Made by a program: the position numbers and the translations under genes. From Osmia lignaria lignaria (Eukaryota; Arthropoda; Insecta; Hymenoptera; Megachilidae), in the NCBI RefSeq assembly GCF_051020975.1, contig NW_027478159.1:18182501-18246500 (forward strand): 64,000 nt of DNA, given 5' to 3'. The notes below the pieces were generated by a model. It was given only the letters and a program-made list of their open reading frames with translations, searched no databases and had not been told where the DNA came from. Positions 51,306-63,863 of this stretch are shown here, one piece after another (positions within the stretch are counted from its first letter, which is position 1; each line of letters starts with the position of its first letter).

Positions 51306-54203
51306 GATCAGATGCGTAGTTCTCGAGATATATCAAGATATTTAAAAGTTCCGAAGCCGCACCAACATAATAGAGATACAGAAACACCGTGGCCCCTTTC
51401 TTTGAGATAACTCTGCACTATTGCGAGCTGTAAATGCCACTTCCAGCTTAGCTGTGCAGAAGAAGAACAACAAGAAGAAGAAATATCTCGAAATATGTCC
51501 GTCAGGCCCCTTCCCTTGAGATATATCTGCAAATATCTCGGACACGAAGCGAGCTATGGCAAAATGTTAAGAGACCTTTTTTGTAGAGAATTATGTTTCC
51601 TACAATTTATGTTCTATGATATTTTTTGATCAGAAGCGTAGTTCTCGAGATATATCGAGATATTTAAAAGTTCCGAAGCCGCACCAACATAATAGGGATA
51701 CAGAAACACCGTGGCCCCTTTCTTTGAGATAACTCTGCACTAGTGCGAGCCGCAAATGCCACTTCCAGCTTAGCTGTGCAGAAGAAGAACAACAAGAAGA
51801 AGAAATATCTCGAAATATGTCCGTCAGGCCAGTTCCTTTGAGCTGAATCTGCAAATATCTCGGAAACGAAGCGAGCGATGGCAAAATGTTAAGAGACGTT
51901 TTTTGTAGAGAATTATGTTTCCTACAATTTATGTTCTATGATATTTTTTGATCAGATGCGTAGTTCTCGAGATATATCAAGATATTTAAAAGTTCCGAAG
52001 CCGCACCAACATAATAGAGATACAGAAACACCGTGGCCCCTCTCTTTGAGATAACTCTGCACTGTTGCGAGCTGGAAATGCCACTTCCAGTTTAGCTGTG
52101 CAGAAGAAGAACAACAAGAAGAAGAAATATCTCGAAATATGTCCGTTAGGCCCCTTCCCTTGAGATAAATCTGCAAATATCTCGGAAACGAAGCGAGCTA
52201 TGGCAAAATGTTAAGCGACCTTTTTTGTAGAGAATTAAGTTTCCTACTTTTTATGTTCTATGATATTTTTTGATCAGATGCGTACTTCTCGAGATATATC
52301 AAGATATTTAAAAGTTCCGAAGCCGCACCAACACAATAGAGATACAGAAACACCGTGGCCCCTTTCTTTGAGATAACTCTGCACTAGTGCGAGCCGCAAA
52401 TGCCACTTCCAGCTTAGCTGTGCAGAAGAAGAACAACAAGAAGAAGAAATATCTCGAAATATGTCCGTCAGGCCCCTTCCCTTGAGATAAATCTGCAAAT
52501 ATCTCGGAAACGAAGAGAGCTATGGCAAAATGTTAAGAGACCTTTTTTGTAGAGAATTAAGTTTCCTACTTTTCATGTTCTATGATATTTTTTGATCAGA
52601 TGCGTAGTTCTCGAGATATATCAAGATATTTAAAAGTTCCGTAGCCGCACCAACATAATAGAGATACAGAAACACCGTGGCCCCTCTCTTTGAGATAACT
52701 CTGCACTATTGCGAGCTGGAAATGCCACTTCCAGTTTAGCTGTGCAGAAGAAGAACAACAAGAAGAAGAAATATCTCGAAATATGTCCGTTAGGCCCCTT
52801 CCCTTGAGATAAATCTGCAAATATCTCGGAAACGAAGCGAGCTATGGCAAAATGTTAAGAGACCTTTTTTGTAGAGAATTAAGTTTCCTACTTTTTATGT
52901 TCTATGATATTTTTTGATCAGAAGCGTAGTTCTCGAGATATATCGAGATATTTAAAAGTTCCGAAGCCGCACCAACATAATAGGGATACAGAAACACCGT
53001 GGCCCCTTTCTTTGAGATAACTCTGCACTAGTGCGAGCCGCATATGCCACTTCCAGCTTAGCTGTGCAGAAGAAGAACAACAAGAAGAAGAAATATCTCG
53101 AAATATGTCCGTCAGGCCCCTTCCCTTTAGATATATCTGCAAATATATCGGAAAGGAAGCGAGCTATGGCAAAATGTTAAGAGACCTCTTTTGTAGAGAA
53201 TTAAGTTTCCTACTTTTCATGTTCTATGATATTTTTTGATCAGATGCGTAGTTCTCGAGATATATCAAGATATTTAAAAGTTCCGAAGCCGCACCAACAT
53301 AATAGAGATACAGAAACACCGTGGCCCCTCTCTTTGAGATAACTCTGCACTATTGCGAGCTGGAAATGCCACTTCCAGTTTAGCTGTGCAGAAGAAGAAC
53401 AACAAGAAGAAGAAATATCTCGAAATATGTCCGTTAGGCCCCTTCCCTTGAGATAAATCTGCAAATATATCGGAAACGAAGCGAGCTATGGCAAAATGTT
53501 AAGAGACCTTTTTTGTAGAGAATTAAGTTTCCTACTTTTTATGTTCTATGATATTTTTTGATCAGATGCGTAGTTCTCGAGATATATCAAGATATTTAAA
53601 AGTTCCGAAGCCGCACCAACACAATAGAGATACAGAAACACCGTGGCCCCTTTCTTTGAGATAACTCTGCACTATTCCGAGCTGTAAATGCCACTTCCAG
53701 CTTAGCTGTGCAGAAGAAGAACAACAAGAAGAAGAAATATCTCGAAATATGTCCGTCAGGCCCCTTCCCTTGAGATATATCTGCAAATATCTCGGACACG
53801 AAGCGAGCTATGGCAAAATGTTAAGAGACCTTTTTTGTAGAGAATTATGTTTCCTACAATTTATGTTCTATGATATTTTTTGATCAGAAGCGTAGTTCTC
53901 GAGATATATCGAGATATTTAAAAGTTCCGAAGCCGCACCAACATAATAGAGATACAGAAACACCGTGGCCCCTTTCTTTGAGATAACTCTGCACTAGTGC
54001 GAGCCGCAAATTCCACTTCCAGCTTAGCTGTGCAGAAGAAGAACAACAAGAAGAAGAAATATCTCGAAATATGTCCGTCAGGCCCCTTCCCTTGAGATAA
54101 ATCTGCAAATATCTCGGAAACGAAGAGAGCTATGGCAAAATGTTAAGAGACCTTTTTTGTAGAGAATTAAGTTTCCTACTTTTCATGTTCTATGATATTT
54201 TTT
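51306..54203. repeat. Irregular prelude to the 11-mer HOR
   Basis: Nine monomers use the classes seen in the 11-mer but in a less regular order: D-like (51306), A-like with a Q tail (51628), C (51950), an intermediate (52272), C (52594), A-like (52916), C (53238), D' with CGGACACG (53560) and E-like (53882). The last few positions already match the end of an 11-mer unit. Confidence 0.75.
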
Positions 54204-55184
54204 GATCAGATGCGTAGTTCTCGAGATATATCAAGATATTTAAAAGTTCCGAAGCCGCACCAACATAATAGAGATACAGAAACACCGTGGCCCCTCTCTT
54301 TGAGATAACTCTGCACTAGTGCGAGCCGCAAATGCCACTTCCAGCGTAGCTGTGCAGAAGAGGAACAACAAGAAGAAGAAATATCTCGAAATATGTCCGT
54401 CAGGCCCCTTCCCTTGAGATAAATCTGCAAATATCTCGGAAACGAAGCGAGCTATGGCAAAATGTTAAGAGACCTTTTTTGTAGAGAATTACGTTTCCTA
54501 CTTTTTATGTTCTATGATATTTTTTGATCAGATGCGTAGTTCTCGAGATATATCAAGATATTTAAAAGTTCCGAAGCCGCACCAACATAATAGAGATACA
54601 GAAACAGCGTGGCCCCTCTCTTTGAGATAACTCTGCACTATTCCGAGCTGTAAATGCCACTTCCAGCTTAGCTGTGCAGAAGAATAACAACAAGAAGAAG
54701 AAATATCTCGAAATATGTCCGTCAGGCCCCTTCCCTTGAGATATATCTGCAAATATCTCGGAAACGAAGCGAGCTATGGCAAAATGTTAAGAGACCTTTT
54801 TTGTAGAGAATTATGTTTCCTACAATTTATGTTCTATGATATTTTTTGATCAGAAGCGTAGTTCTCGAGATATATCGAGATATTTAAAAGTTCCGAAGCC
54901 GCACCAACATAATAGGGATACAGAAACACCGTGGCCCCTTTCTTTGAGATAACTCTGCACTAGTGCGAGCCGCAAATGCCACTTCCAGCTTAGCTGTGCA
55001 GAAGAAGAACAACAAGAAGAAGAAATATCTCGAAATATGTCCGTCAGGCCCCTTCCCTTGAGATAAATCTGCAAATATCTCGGAAACGAAGCGAGCTATG
55101 GCAGAATGTTAAGAGACGTTTTTTGTAGAGAATTATGTTTCCTACAATTTATGTTCTATGATATTTTTTGATCAGAAGCGTAGT

Positions 55185-55202
55185 TCTCGAGATATATCGA
55201 GA
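55185..55202. repeat. Perfect TCTCGA/TCGAGA hairpin in hybrid monomers
   Basis: TCTCGA, then a GATATA loop, then TCGAGA makes a perfect 6-bp inverted repeat. Type I units read TCTCGA with TCAAGA, one mismatch. Type II units read TTTCGA with TCGAGA, a T-G wobble. Only units combining the left part of type I with the right part of type II have the perfect form. They dominate the A, B and E positions between 51.6 and 62.5 kb and also occur near 36816, 38104 and 41002. Confidence 0.75.
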
Positions 55203-55613
55203 TATTTAAAAGTTCCGAAGCCGCACCAACATAATAGGGATACAGAAACACCGTGGCCCCTTTCTTTGAGATAACTCTGCACTAGTGCGAGCCGCAAATG
55301 CCACTTCCAGCTTAGCTGTGCAGAAGAAGAACAACAAGAAGAAGAAATATCTCGAAATATGTCCGTCAGGCCCCTTCCCTTGAGATAAATCTGCAAAGAT
55401 CTCGGAAACGAAGAGAGCTATGGCAAAATGTTAAGAGACCTTTTTTGTAGAGAATTAAGTTTCCTACTTTTCATGTTCTATGATATTTTTTGATCAGATG
55501 CGTAGTTCTCGAGATATATCAAGATATTTAAAAGTTCCGAAGCCGCACCAACATAATAGAGATACAGAAACACCGTGGCCCCTCTCTTTGAGATAACTCT
55601 GCACTATTGCGAG

Positions 55614-55632
55614 CTGGAAATGCCACTTCCAG
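55614..55632. repeat. CTGGAA/TTCCAG inverted repeat in class C monomers
   Basis: CTGGAA at 55614-55619 and TTCCAG at 55627-55632 form a perfect 6-bp stem with a 7-base loop. The usual monomer reads CTGCAA here, with one mismatch. The same monomers change CAGCTT to CAGTTT and so lose the neighbouring palindrome. The two changes travel together in almost every class C unit, for example near 886, 4751, 16015, 52073, 56902 and 60444. Confidence 0.75.
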
Positions 55633-57745
55633 TTTAGCTGTGCAGAAGAAGAACAACAAGAAGAAGAAATATCTCGAAATATGTCCGTTAGGCCCCTTCC
55701 CTTGAGATAAATCTGCAAATATCTCGGAAACGAAGCGAGCTATGGCAAAATGTTAAGAGACCTTTTTTGTAGAGAATTAAGTTTCCTACTTTTTATGTTC
55801 TATGATATTTTTTGATCAGATGCGTAGTTCTCGAGATATATCAAGATATTTAAAAGTTCCGAAGCCGCACCAACATAATAGAGATACAGAAACACCGTGG
55901 CCCCTTTCTTTGAGATAACTCTGCACTATTCCGAGCTGTAAATGCCACTTCCAGCTTAGCTGTGCAGAAGAAGAACAACAAGAAGAAGAAATATCTCGAA
56001 ATATGTCCGTCAGGCCCCTTCCCTTGAGATATATCTGCAAATATCTCGGAAACGAAGCGAGCTATGGCAAAATGTTAAGAGACCTTTTTTGTAGAGAATT
56101 ATGTTTCCTACAATTTATGTTCTATGATATTTTTTGATCAGAAGCGTAGTTCTCGAGATATATCGAGATATTTAAAAGTTCCGAAGCCGCACCAACATAA
56201 TAGGGATACAGAAACACCGTGGCCCCTTTCTTTGAGATAACTCTGCACTAGTGCGAGCCGCAAATGCCACTTCCAGCTTAGCTGTGCAGAAGAAGAACAA
56301 CAAGAAGAAGAAATATCTCGAAATATGTCCGTCAGGCCCCTTCCCTTGAGATAAATCTGCAAATATCTCGGAAACGAAGCGAGCTATGGCAGAATGTTAA
56401 GAGACGTTTTTTGTAGAGAATTATGTTTCCTACAATTTATGTTCTATGATATTTTTTGATCAGAAGCGTAGTTCTCGAGATATATCGAGATATTTAAAAG
56501 TTCCGAAGCCGCACCAACATAATAGGGATACAGAAACACCGTGGCCCCTTTCTTTGAGATAACTCTGCACTAGTGCGAGCCGCAAATGCCACTTCCAGCT
56601 TAGCTGTGCAGAAGAAGAACAACAAGAAGAAGAAATATCTCGAAATATGTCCGTCAGGCCCCTTCCCTTGAGATAAATCTGCAAAGATCTCGGAAACGAA
56701 GAGAGCTATGGCAAAATGTTAAGAGACCTTTTTTGTAGAGAATTAAGTTTCCTACTTTTCATGTTCTATGATATTTTTTGATCAGATGCGTAGTTCTCGA
56801 GATATATCAAGATATTTAAAAGTTCCGAAGCCGCACCAACATAATAGAGATACAGAAACACCGTGGCCCCTCTCTTTGAGATAACTCTGCACTATTGCGA
56901 GCTGGAAATGCCACTTCCAGTTTAGCTGTGCAGAAGAAGAACAACAAGAAGAAGAAATATCTCGAAATATGTCCGTTAGGCCCCTTCCCTTGAGATAAAT
57001 CTGCAAATATCTCGGAAACGAAGCGAGCTATGGCAAAATGTTAAGAGACCTTTTTTGTAGAGAATTAAGTTTCCTACTTTTTATGTTCTATGATATTTTT
57101 TGATCAGATGCGTAGTTCTCGAGATATATCAAGATATTTAAAAGTTCCGAAGCCGCACCAACATAATAGAGATACAGAAACACCGTGGCCCCTTTCTTTG
57201 AGATAACTCTGCACTATTCCGAGCTGTAAATGCCACTTCCAGCTTAGCTGTGCAGAAGAAGAACAACAAGAAGAAGAAATATCTCGAAATATGTCCGTCA
57301 GGCCCCTTCCCTTGAGATATATCTGCAAATATCTCGGACACGAAGCGAGCTATGGCAAAATGTTAAGAGACCTTTTTTGTAGAGAATTATGTTTCCTACA
57401 ATTTATGTTCTATGATATTTTTTGATCAGAAGCGTAGTTCTCGAGATATATCGAGATATTTAAAAGTTCCGAAGCCGCACCAACATAATAGGGATACAGA
57501 AACACCGTGGCCCCTTTCTTTGAGATAACTCTGCACTAGTGCGAGCCGCAAATGCCACTTCCAGCTTAGCTGTGCAGAAGAAGAACAACAAGAAGAAGAA
57601 ATATCTCGAAATATGTCCGTCAGGACCCTTCCCTTGAGATAAATCTGCAAATATCTCGGAAACGAAGAGAGCTATGGCAAAATGTTAAGAGACCTTTTTT
57701 GTAGAGAATTAAGTTTCCTACTTTTCATGTTCTATGATATTTTTT

Positions 57746-58389
57746 GATCAGATGCGTAGTTCTCGAGATATATCAAGATATTTAAAAGTTCCGAAGCCGC
57801 ACCAACATAATAGAGATACAGAAACACCGTGGCCCCTCTCTTTGAGATAACTCTGCACTATTCCGAGCTGTAAATGCCACTTCCAGCTTAGCTGTGCAGA
57901 AGAAGAACAACAAGAAGAAGAAATATCTCGAAATATGTCCGTCAGGCCCCTTCCCTTGAGATATATCTGCAAATATCTCGGAAACGAAGCGAGCTATGGC
58001 AAAATGTTTACAGACCTTTTTTGTAGAGAATTATGTTTCCTACAATTTATGTTCTATGATATTTTTTGATCAGAAGCGTAGTTCTCGAGATATATCGAGA
58101 TATTTAAAAGTTCCGAAGCCGCACCAACATAATAGGGATACAGAAACACCGTGGCCCCTTTCTTTGAGATAACTCTGCACTAGTGCGATCCGCAAATGCC
58201 ACTTCCAGCTTAGCTGTGCAGAAGAAGAACAACAAGAAGAAGAAATATCTCGAAATATGTCCGTTAGGCCCCTTCCCTTGAGATAAATCTGCAAATATCT
58301 CGGAAACGAAGCGAGCTATGGCAAAATGTTAAGAGACCTTTTTTGTAGAGAATTAAGTTTCCTACTTTTTATGTTCTATGATATTTTTT
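57746..58389. repeat. Two hybrid monomers between 11-mer copies
   Basis: Unit 57746 begins like R (CTTTTCATG before it, CCCCTCTCTTTG) and continues like Y or D (TATTCCGAGC). Unit 58068 begins like A but ends with the CCGTTAGG tail of class C. Both look like products of exchange inside a monomer. Confidence 0.8.
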
Positions 58390-61287
58390 GATCAGATGCG
58401 TAGTTCTCGAGATATATCAAGATATTTAAAAGTTCCGAAGCCGCACCAACATAATAGAGATACAGAAACACCGTGGCCCCTCTCTTTGAGATAACTCTGC
58501 ACTAGTGCGAGCCGCAAATGCCACTTCCAGCGTAGCTGTGCAGAAGAGGAACAACAAGAAGAAGAAATATCTCGAAATATGTCCGTCAGGCCCCTTCCCT
58601 TGAGATAAATCTGCAAATATCTCGGAAACGAAGCGAGCTATGGCAAAATGTTAAGAGACCTTTTTTGTAGAGAATTACGTTTCCTACTTTTTATGTTCTA
58701 TGATATTTTTTGATCAGATGCGTAGTTCTCGAGATATATCAAGATATTTAAAAGTTCCGAAGCCGCACCAACATAATAGAGATACAGAAACAGCGTGGCC
58801 CCTCTCTTTGAGATAACTCTGCACTATTCAGAGCTGTAAATGCCACTTCCAGCTTAGCTGTGCAGAAGAATAACAACAAGAAGAAGAAATATCTCGAAAT
58901 ATGTCCGTCAGGCCCCTTCCCTTGAGATAAATCTGCAAAGATCTCGGAAACGAAGAGAGCTATGGCAAAATGTTAAGAGACCTTTTTTGTAGAGAATTAA
59001 GTTTCCTACTTTTCATGTTCTATGATATTTTTTGATCAGATGCGTAGTTCTCGAGATATATCAAGATATTTAAAAGTTCCGAAGCCGCACCAACATAATA
59101 GAGATACAGAAACACCGTGGCCCCTCTCTTTGAGATAACTCTGCACTATTGCGAGCTGGAAATGCCACTTCCAGTTTAGCTGTGCAGAAGAAGAACAACA
59201 AGAAGAAGAAATATCTCGAAATATGTCCGTTAGGCCCCTTCCCTTGAGATAAATCTGCAAATATCTCGGAAACGAAGCGAGCTATGGCAAAATGTTAAGA
59301 GACCTTTTTTGTAGAGAATTAAGTTTCCTACTTTTTATGTTCTATGATATTTTTTGATCAGATGCGTAGTTCTCGAGATATATCAAGATATTTAAAAGTT
59401 CCGAAGCCGCACCAACATAATAGAGATACAGAAACACCGTGGCCCCTTTCTTTGAGATAACTCTGCACTATTCCGAGCTGTAAATGCCACTTCCAGCTTA
59501 GCTGTGCAGAAGAAGAACAACAAGAAGAAGAAATATCTCGAAATATGTCCGTCAGGCCCCTTCCCTTGAGATATATCTGCAAATATCTCGGAAACGAAGC
59601 GAGCTATGGCAAAATGTTAAGAGACCTTTTTTGTAGAGAATTATGTTTCCTACAATTTATGTTCTATGATATTTTTTGATCAGAAGCGTAGTTCTCGAGA
59701 TATATCGAGATATTTAAAAGTTCCGAAGCCGCACCAACATAATAGGGATACAGAAACACCGTGGCCCCTTTCTTTGAGATAACTCTGCACTAGTGCGAGC
59801 CGCAAATGCCACTTCCAGCTTAGCTGTGCAGAAGAAGAACAACAAGAAGAAGAAATATCTCGAAATATGTCCGTCAGGCCCCTTCCCTTGAGATAAATCT
59901 GCAAATATCTCGGAAACGAAGCGAGCTATGGCAGAATGTTAAGAGACGTTTTTTGTAGAGAATTATGTTTCCTACAATTTATGTTCTATGATATTTTTTG
60001 ATCAGAAGCGTAGTTCTCGAGATATATCGAGATATTTAAAAGTTCCGAAGCCGCACCAACATAATAGGGATACAGAAACACCGTGGCCCCTTTCTTTGAG
60101 ATAACTCTGCACTAGTGCGAGCCGCAAATGCCACTTCCAGCTTAGCTGTGCAGAAGAAGAACAACAAGAAGAAGAAATATCTCGAAATATGTCCGTCAGG
60201 CCCCTTCCCTTGAGATAAATCTGCAAAGATCTCGGAAACGAAGAGAGCTATGGCAAAATGTTAAGAGACCTTTTTTGTAGAGAATTAAGTTTCCTACTTT
60301 TCATGTTCTATGATATTTTTTGATCAGATGCGTAGTTCTCGAGATATATCAAGATATTTAAAAGTTCCGAAGCCGCACCAACATAATAGAGATACAGAAA
60401 CACCGTGGCCCCTCTCTTTGAGATAACTCTGCACTATTGCGAGCTGGAAATGCCACTTCCAGTTTAGCTGTGCAGAAGAAGAACAACAAGAAGAAGAAAT
60501 ATCTCGAAATATGTCCGTTAGGCCCCTTCCCTTGAGATAAATCTGCAAATATCTCGGAAACGAAGCGAGCTATGGCAAAATGTTAAGAGACCTTTTTTGT
60601 AGAGAATTAAGTTTCCTACTTTTTATGTTCTATGATATTTTTTGATCAGATGCGTAGTTCTCGAGATATATCAAGATATTTAAAAGTTCCGAAGCCGCAC
60701 CAACATAATAGAGATACAGAAACACCGTGGCCCCTTTCTTTGAGATAACTCTGCACTATTCCGAGCTGTAAATGCCACTTCCAGCTTAGCTGTGCAGAAG
60801 AAGAACAACAAGAAGAAGAAATATCTCGAAATATGTCCGTCAGGCCCCTTCCCTTGAGATATATCTGCAAATATCTCGGACACGAAGCGAGCTATGGCAA
60901 AATGTTAAGAGACCTTTTTTGTAGAGAATTATGTTTCCTACAATTTATGTTCTATGATATTTTTTGATCAGAAGCGTAGTTCTCGAGATATATCGAGATA
61001 TTTAAAAGTTCCGAAGCCGCACCAACATAATAGGGATACAGAAACACCGTGGCCCCTTTCTTTGAGATAACTCTGCACTAGTGCGAGCCGCAAATGCCAC
61101 TTCCAGCTTAGCTGTGCAGAAGAAGAACAACAAGAAGAAGAAATATCTCGAAATATGTCCGTCAGGACCCTTCCCTTGAGATAAATCTGCAAATATCTCG
61201 GAAACGAAGAGAGCTATGGCAAAATGTTAAGAGACCTTTTTTGTAGAGAATTAAGTTTCCTACTTTTCATGTTCTATGATATTTTTT
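58390..61287. repeat. 11-mer HOR copy 2, shortened to 9 monomers (2898 bp)
   Basis: The order is R, a Y/B hybrid, C, D, A, B, C, D', E. Unit 58712 starts as Y (ACAGCGTGG, GAATAACAAC) and ends as B (GCAAAGATCTCGG), so exactly two monomers' worth of DNA was lost by an exchange between Y and B. From 59034 to about 61.29 kb it matches copy 1 at a shift of 3542 bp. Confidence 0.9.
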
Positions 61288-62897
61288 GATCAGATGCGTA
61301 GTTCTCGAGATATATCAAGATATTTAAAAGTTCCGAAGCCGCACCAACATAATAGAGATACAGAAACACCGTGGCCCCTCTCTTTGAGATAACTCTGCAC
61401 TAGTGCGAGCCGCAAATGCCACTTCCAGCGTAGCTGTGCAGAAGAGGAACAACAAGAAGAAGAAATATCTCGAAATATGTCCGTCAGGCCCCTTCCCTTG
61501 AGATAAATCTGCAAATATCTCGGAAACGAAGCGAGCTATGGCAAAATGTTAAGAGACCTTTTTTGTAGAGAATTACGTTTCCTACTTTTTATGTTCTATG
61601 ATATTTTTTGATCAGATGCGTAGTTCTCGAGATATATCAAGATATTTAAAAGTTCCGAAGCCGCACCAACATAATAGAGATACAGAAACAGCGTGGCCCC
61701 TCTCTTTGAGATAACTCTGCACTATTCCGAGCTGTAAATGCCACTTCCAGCTTAGCTGTGCAGAAGAATAACAACAAGAAGAAGAAATATCTCGAAATAT
61801 GTCCGTCAGGCCCCTTCCCTTGAGATATATCTGCAAATATCTCGGAAACGAAGCGAGCTATGGCAAAATGTTAAGAGACCTTTTTTGTAGAGAATTATGT
61901 TTCCTACAATTTATGTTCTATGATATTTTTTGATCAGAAGCGTAGTTCTCGAGATATATCGAGATATTTAAAAGTTCCGAAGCCGCACCAACATAATAGG
62001 GATACAGAAACACCGTGGCCCCTTTCTTTGAGATAACTCTGCACTAGTGCGAGCCGCAAATGCCACTTCCAGCTTAGCTGTGCAGAAGAAGAACAACAAG
62101 AAGAAGAAATATCTCGAAATATGTCCGTCAGGCCCCTTCCCTTGAGATAAATCTGCAAATATCTCGGAAACGAAGCGAGCTATGGCAGAATGTTAAGAGA
62201 CGTTTTTTGTAGAGAATTATGTTTCCTACAATTTATGTTCTATGATATTTTTTGATCAGAAGCGTAGTTCTCGAGATATATCGAGATATTTAAAAGTTCC
62301 GAAGCCGCACCAACATAATAGGGATACAGAAACACCGTGGCCCCTTTCTTTGAGATAACTCTGCACTAGTGCGAGCCGCAAATGCCACTTCCAGCTTAGC
62401 TGTGCAGAAGAAGAACAACAAGAAGAAGAAATATCTCGAAATATGTCCGTCAGGCCCCTTCCCTTGAGATAAATCTGCAAAGATCTCGGAAACGAAGCGA
62501 GCTATGGCAAAATGTTAAGAGACGTTTTTTGTAGAGAATTAAGTTTCCTACTTTTTATGTTCTATGATATTTTTTGATCAGATGCGTAGTTCTCGAGATA
62601 TATCAAGATATTTAAAAGTTCCGAAGCCGCACCAACATAATAGAGAGACAGAAACACCGTGGCCCCTTTCTTTGAGATAACTCTGCACTATTCCGAGCTG
62701 TAAATGCCACTTCCAGCTTAGCTGTGCAGAAGAAGAACAACAAGAAGAAGAAATATCTCGAAATATGTCCGTCAGGCCCCTTCCCTTGAGATATATCTGC
62801 AAATATCTCGGAAACGAAGCGAGCTATGGCAAAATGTTAAGAGACCTTTTTTGTAGAGAATTATGTTTCCTACAATTTATGTTCTATGATATTTTTT
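61288..62897. repeat. 11-mer HOR copy 3, partial
   Basis: Units R, Y, A and B (61288 to 62575) match 54204-55491 at a shift of 7084 bp, or 22 monomers. B is followed not by C but by a D unit with a private AGAGAGACAG (62642). The HOR order is lost after that. Confidence 0.85.
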
Positions 62898-63863
62898 GAT
62901 CAGATGCGTAGTTCTCGAGATATATCAAGATATTTAAAAGTTCCGAAGCCGCACCAACATAATAGAGATACAGAAACACCGTGGCCCCTTTCTTTGAGAT
63001 AACTGTGCACTAGTGCGAGCCGCAAATGCCACTTCCAGCTTAGCTGTGCAGAAGAAGAACAACAAGAAGAAGAAATATCTCGAAATATGTCCGTCAGGCC
63101 CCTTCCCTTGAGATGAATCTGCAAATATCTCGGAAACGAAGCGAGCTATGGCAAAATGTTAAGAGACCTTTTTTGTAGAGAATTACGTTTCCTACAATTT
63201 ATGTTCTATGATATTTTTTGATCAGAAGCGTAGTTTTCGAGATATATCGCGATATTTAAAAGTTCCGAAGCCGCACCAACATAATAGAGATACAGAAACA
63301 GCGTGGCCCCTTTCTTTGGGATAACTCTGCACTATTGCGAGCTGGAAATGCCACTTCCAGTTTAGCTGTGCAGAAGAAGAACAACAAGAAGAAGAAATAT
63401 CTCGAAGTATGTCCGTCAGGACCCCTCCCTTGAGATAAATCTGCAAATATCTCGGAAACGAAGCGAGCTATTGCAAAACGTTAAGAGACCTTTTTTGTAA
63501 AGAATTAGGTTTCCTACTTTTTATGTTCTATGATATTTTTTGATCAGATGCGTAGTTCTCGAGATATATCAAGATATTTAAAAGCTCCGAAGCTGCACCA
63601 ACATAATAGAGGTACAGAAACACCGTGGCCCCTTTCTTTGAGATAACTCTGCACTATTGCGAGCTGCAAATGCCACTTCCAGCTTAGCTGTGCAGAAGAA
63701 GAACAACAAGAATAAGAAACATTTCGAAATATGTCCGTCAGGCCCCTTCCCTTGAGATAAATCTGCAAATATCTCGGAAACGAAGCGAGCTACGGCAAAA
63801 TGTTAAGAGAACTTTTTTGTAGAGAATTAAGTTTTCTACTTTTTATGTTCCATGATATTTTTT
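62898..63863. repeat. Diverged monomers at right end
   Basis: Three monomers carry more private changes than their neighbours: ATATCGCGATATT, GACCCCTCCC and TCGAAGTATG in 63220; AAAGCTCCG, AGAATAAGAAACATTTCG and AAAGAATTAGG in or beside 63542. The CTATTGCAAAACG end at 63470 is shared with units near 8.1, 9.06, 11.6 and 14.5 kb, so this stretch resembles the left third of the window more than the adjacent 11-mer domain. Confidence 0.75.

Larger units (their letters stand above)
54204..57745. repeat. 11-mer HOR copy 1, complete (3542 bp)
   Basis: The order is R, Y, A, B, C, D, A, B, C, D', E. R has CCAGCGTAGC and AGAGGAAC. Y has ACAGCGTGG, TATTCCGAGC and GAATAACAAC. A has the perfect TCTCGA/TCGAGA hairpin and ends GGCAGAATG. 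B ends GCAAAGATCTCGG. C has CTGGAA and CAGTTTAGC. D has TATTCCGAGCTGTAAATG. D' adds CGGACACG. E has a GGACCC tail. The ABCD tetramer is duplicated inside the unit at a 1288-bp shift (54848-56135 and 56136-57423). Confidence 0.9.
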
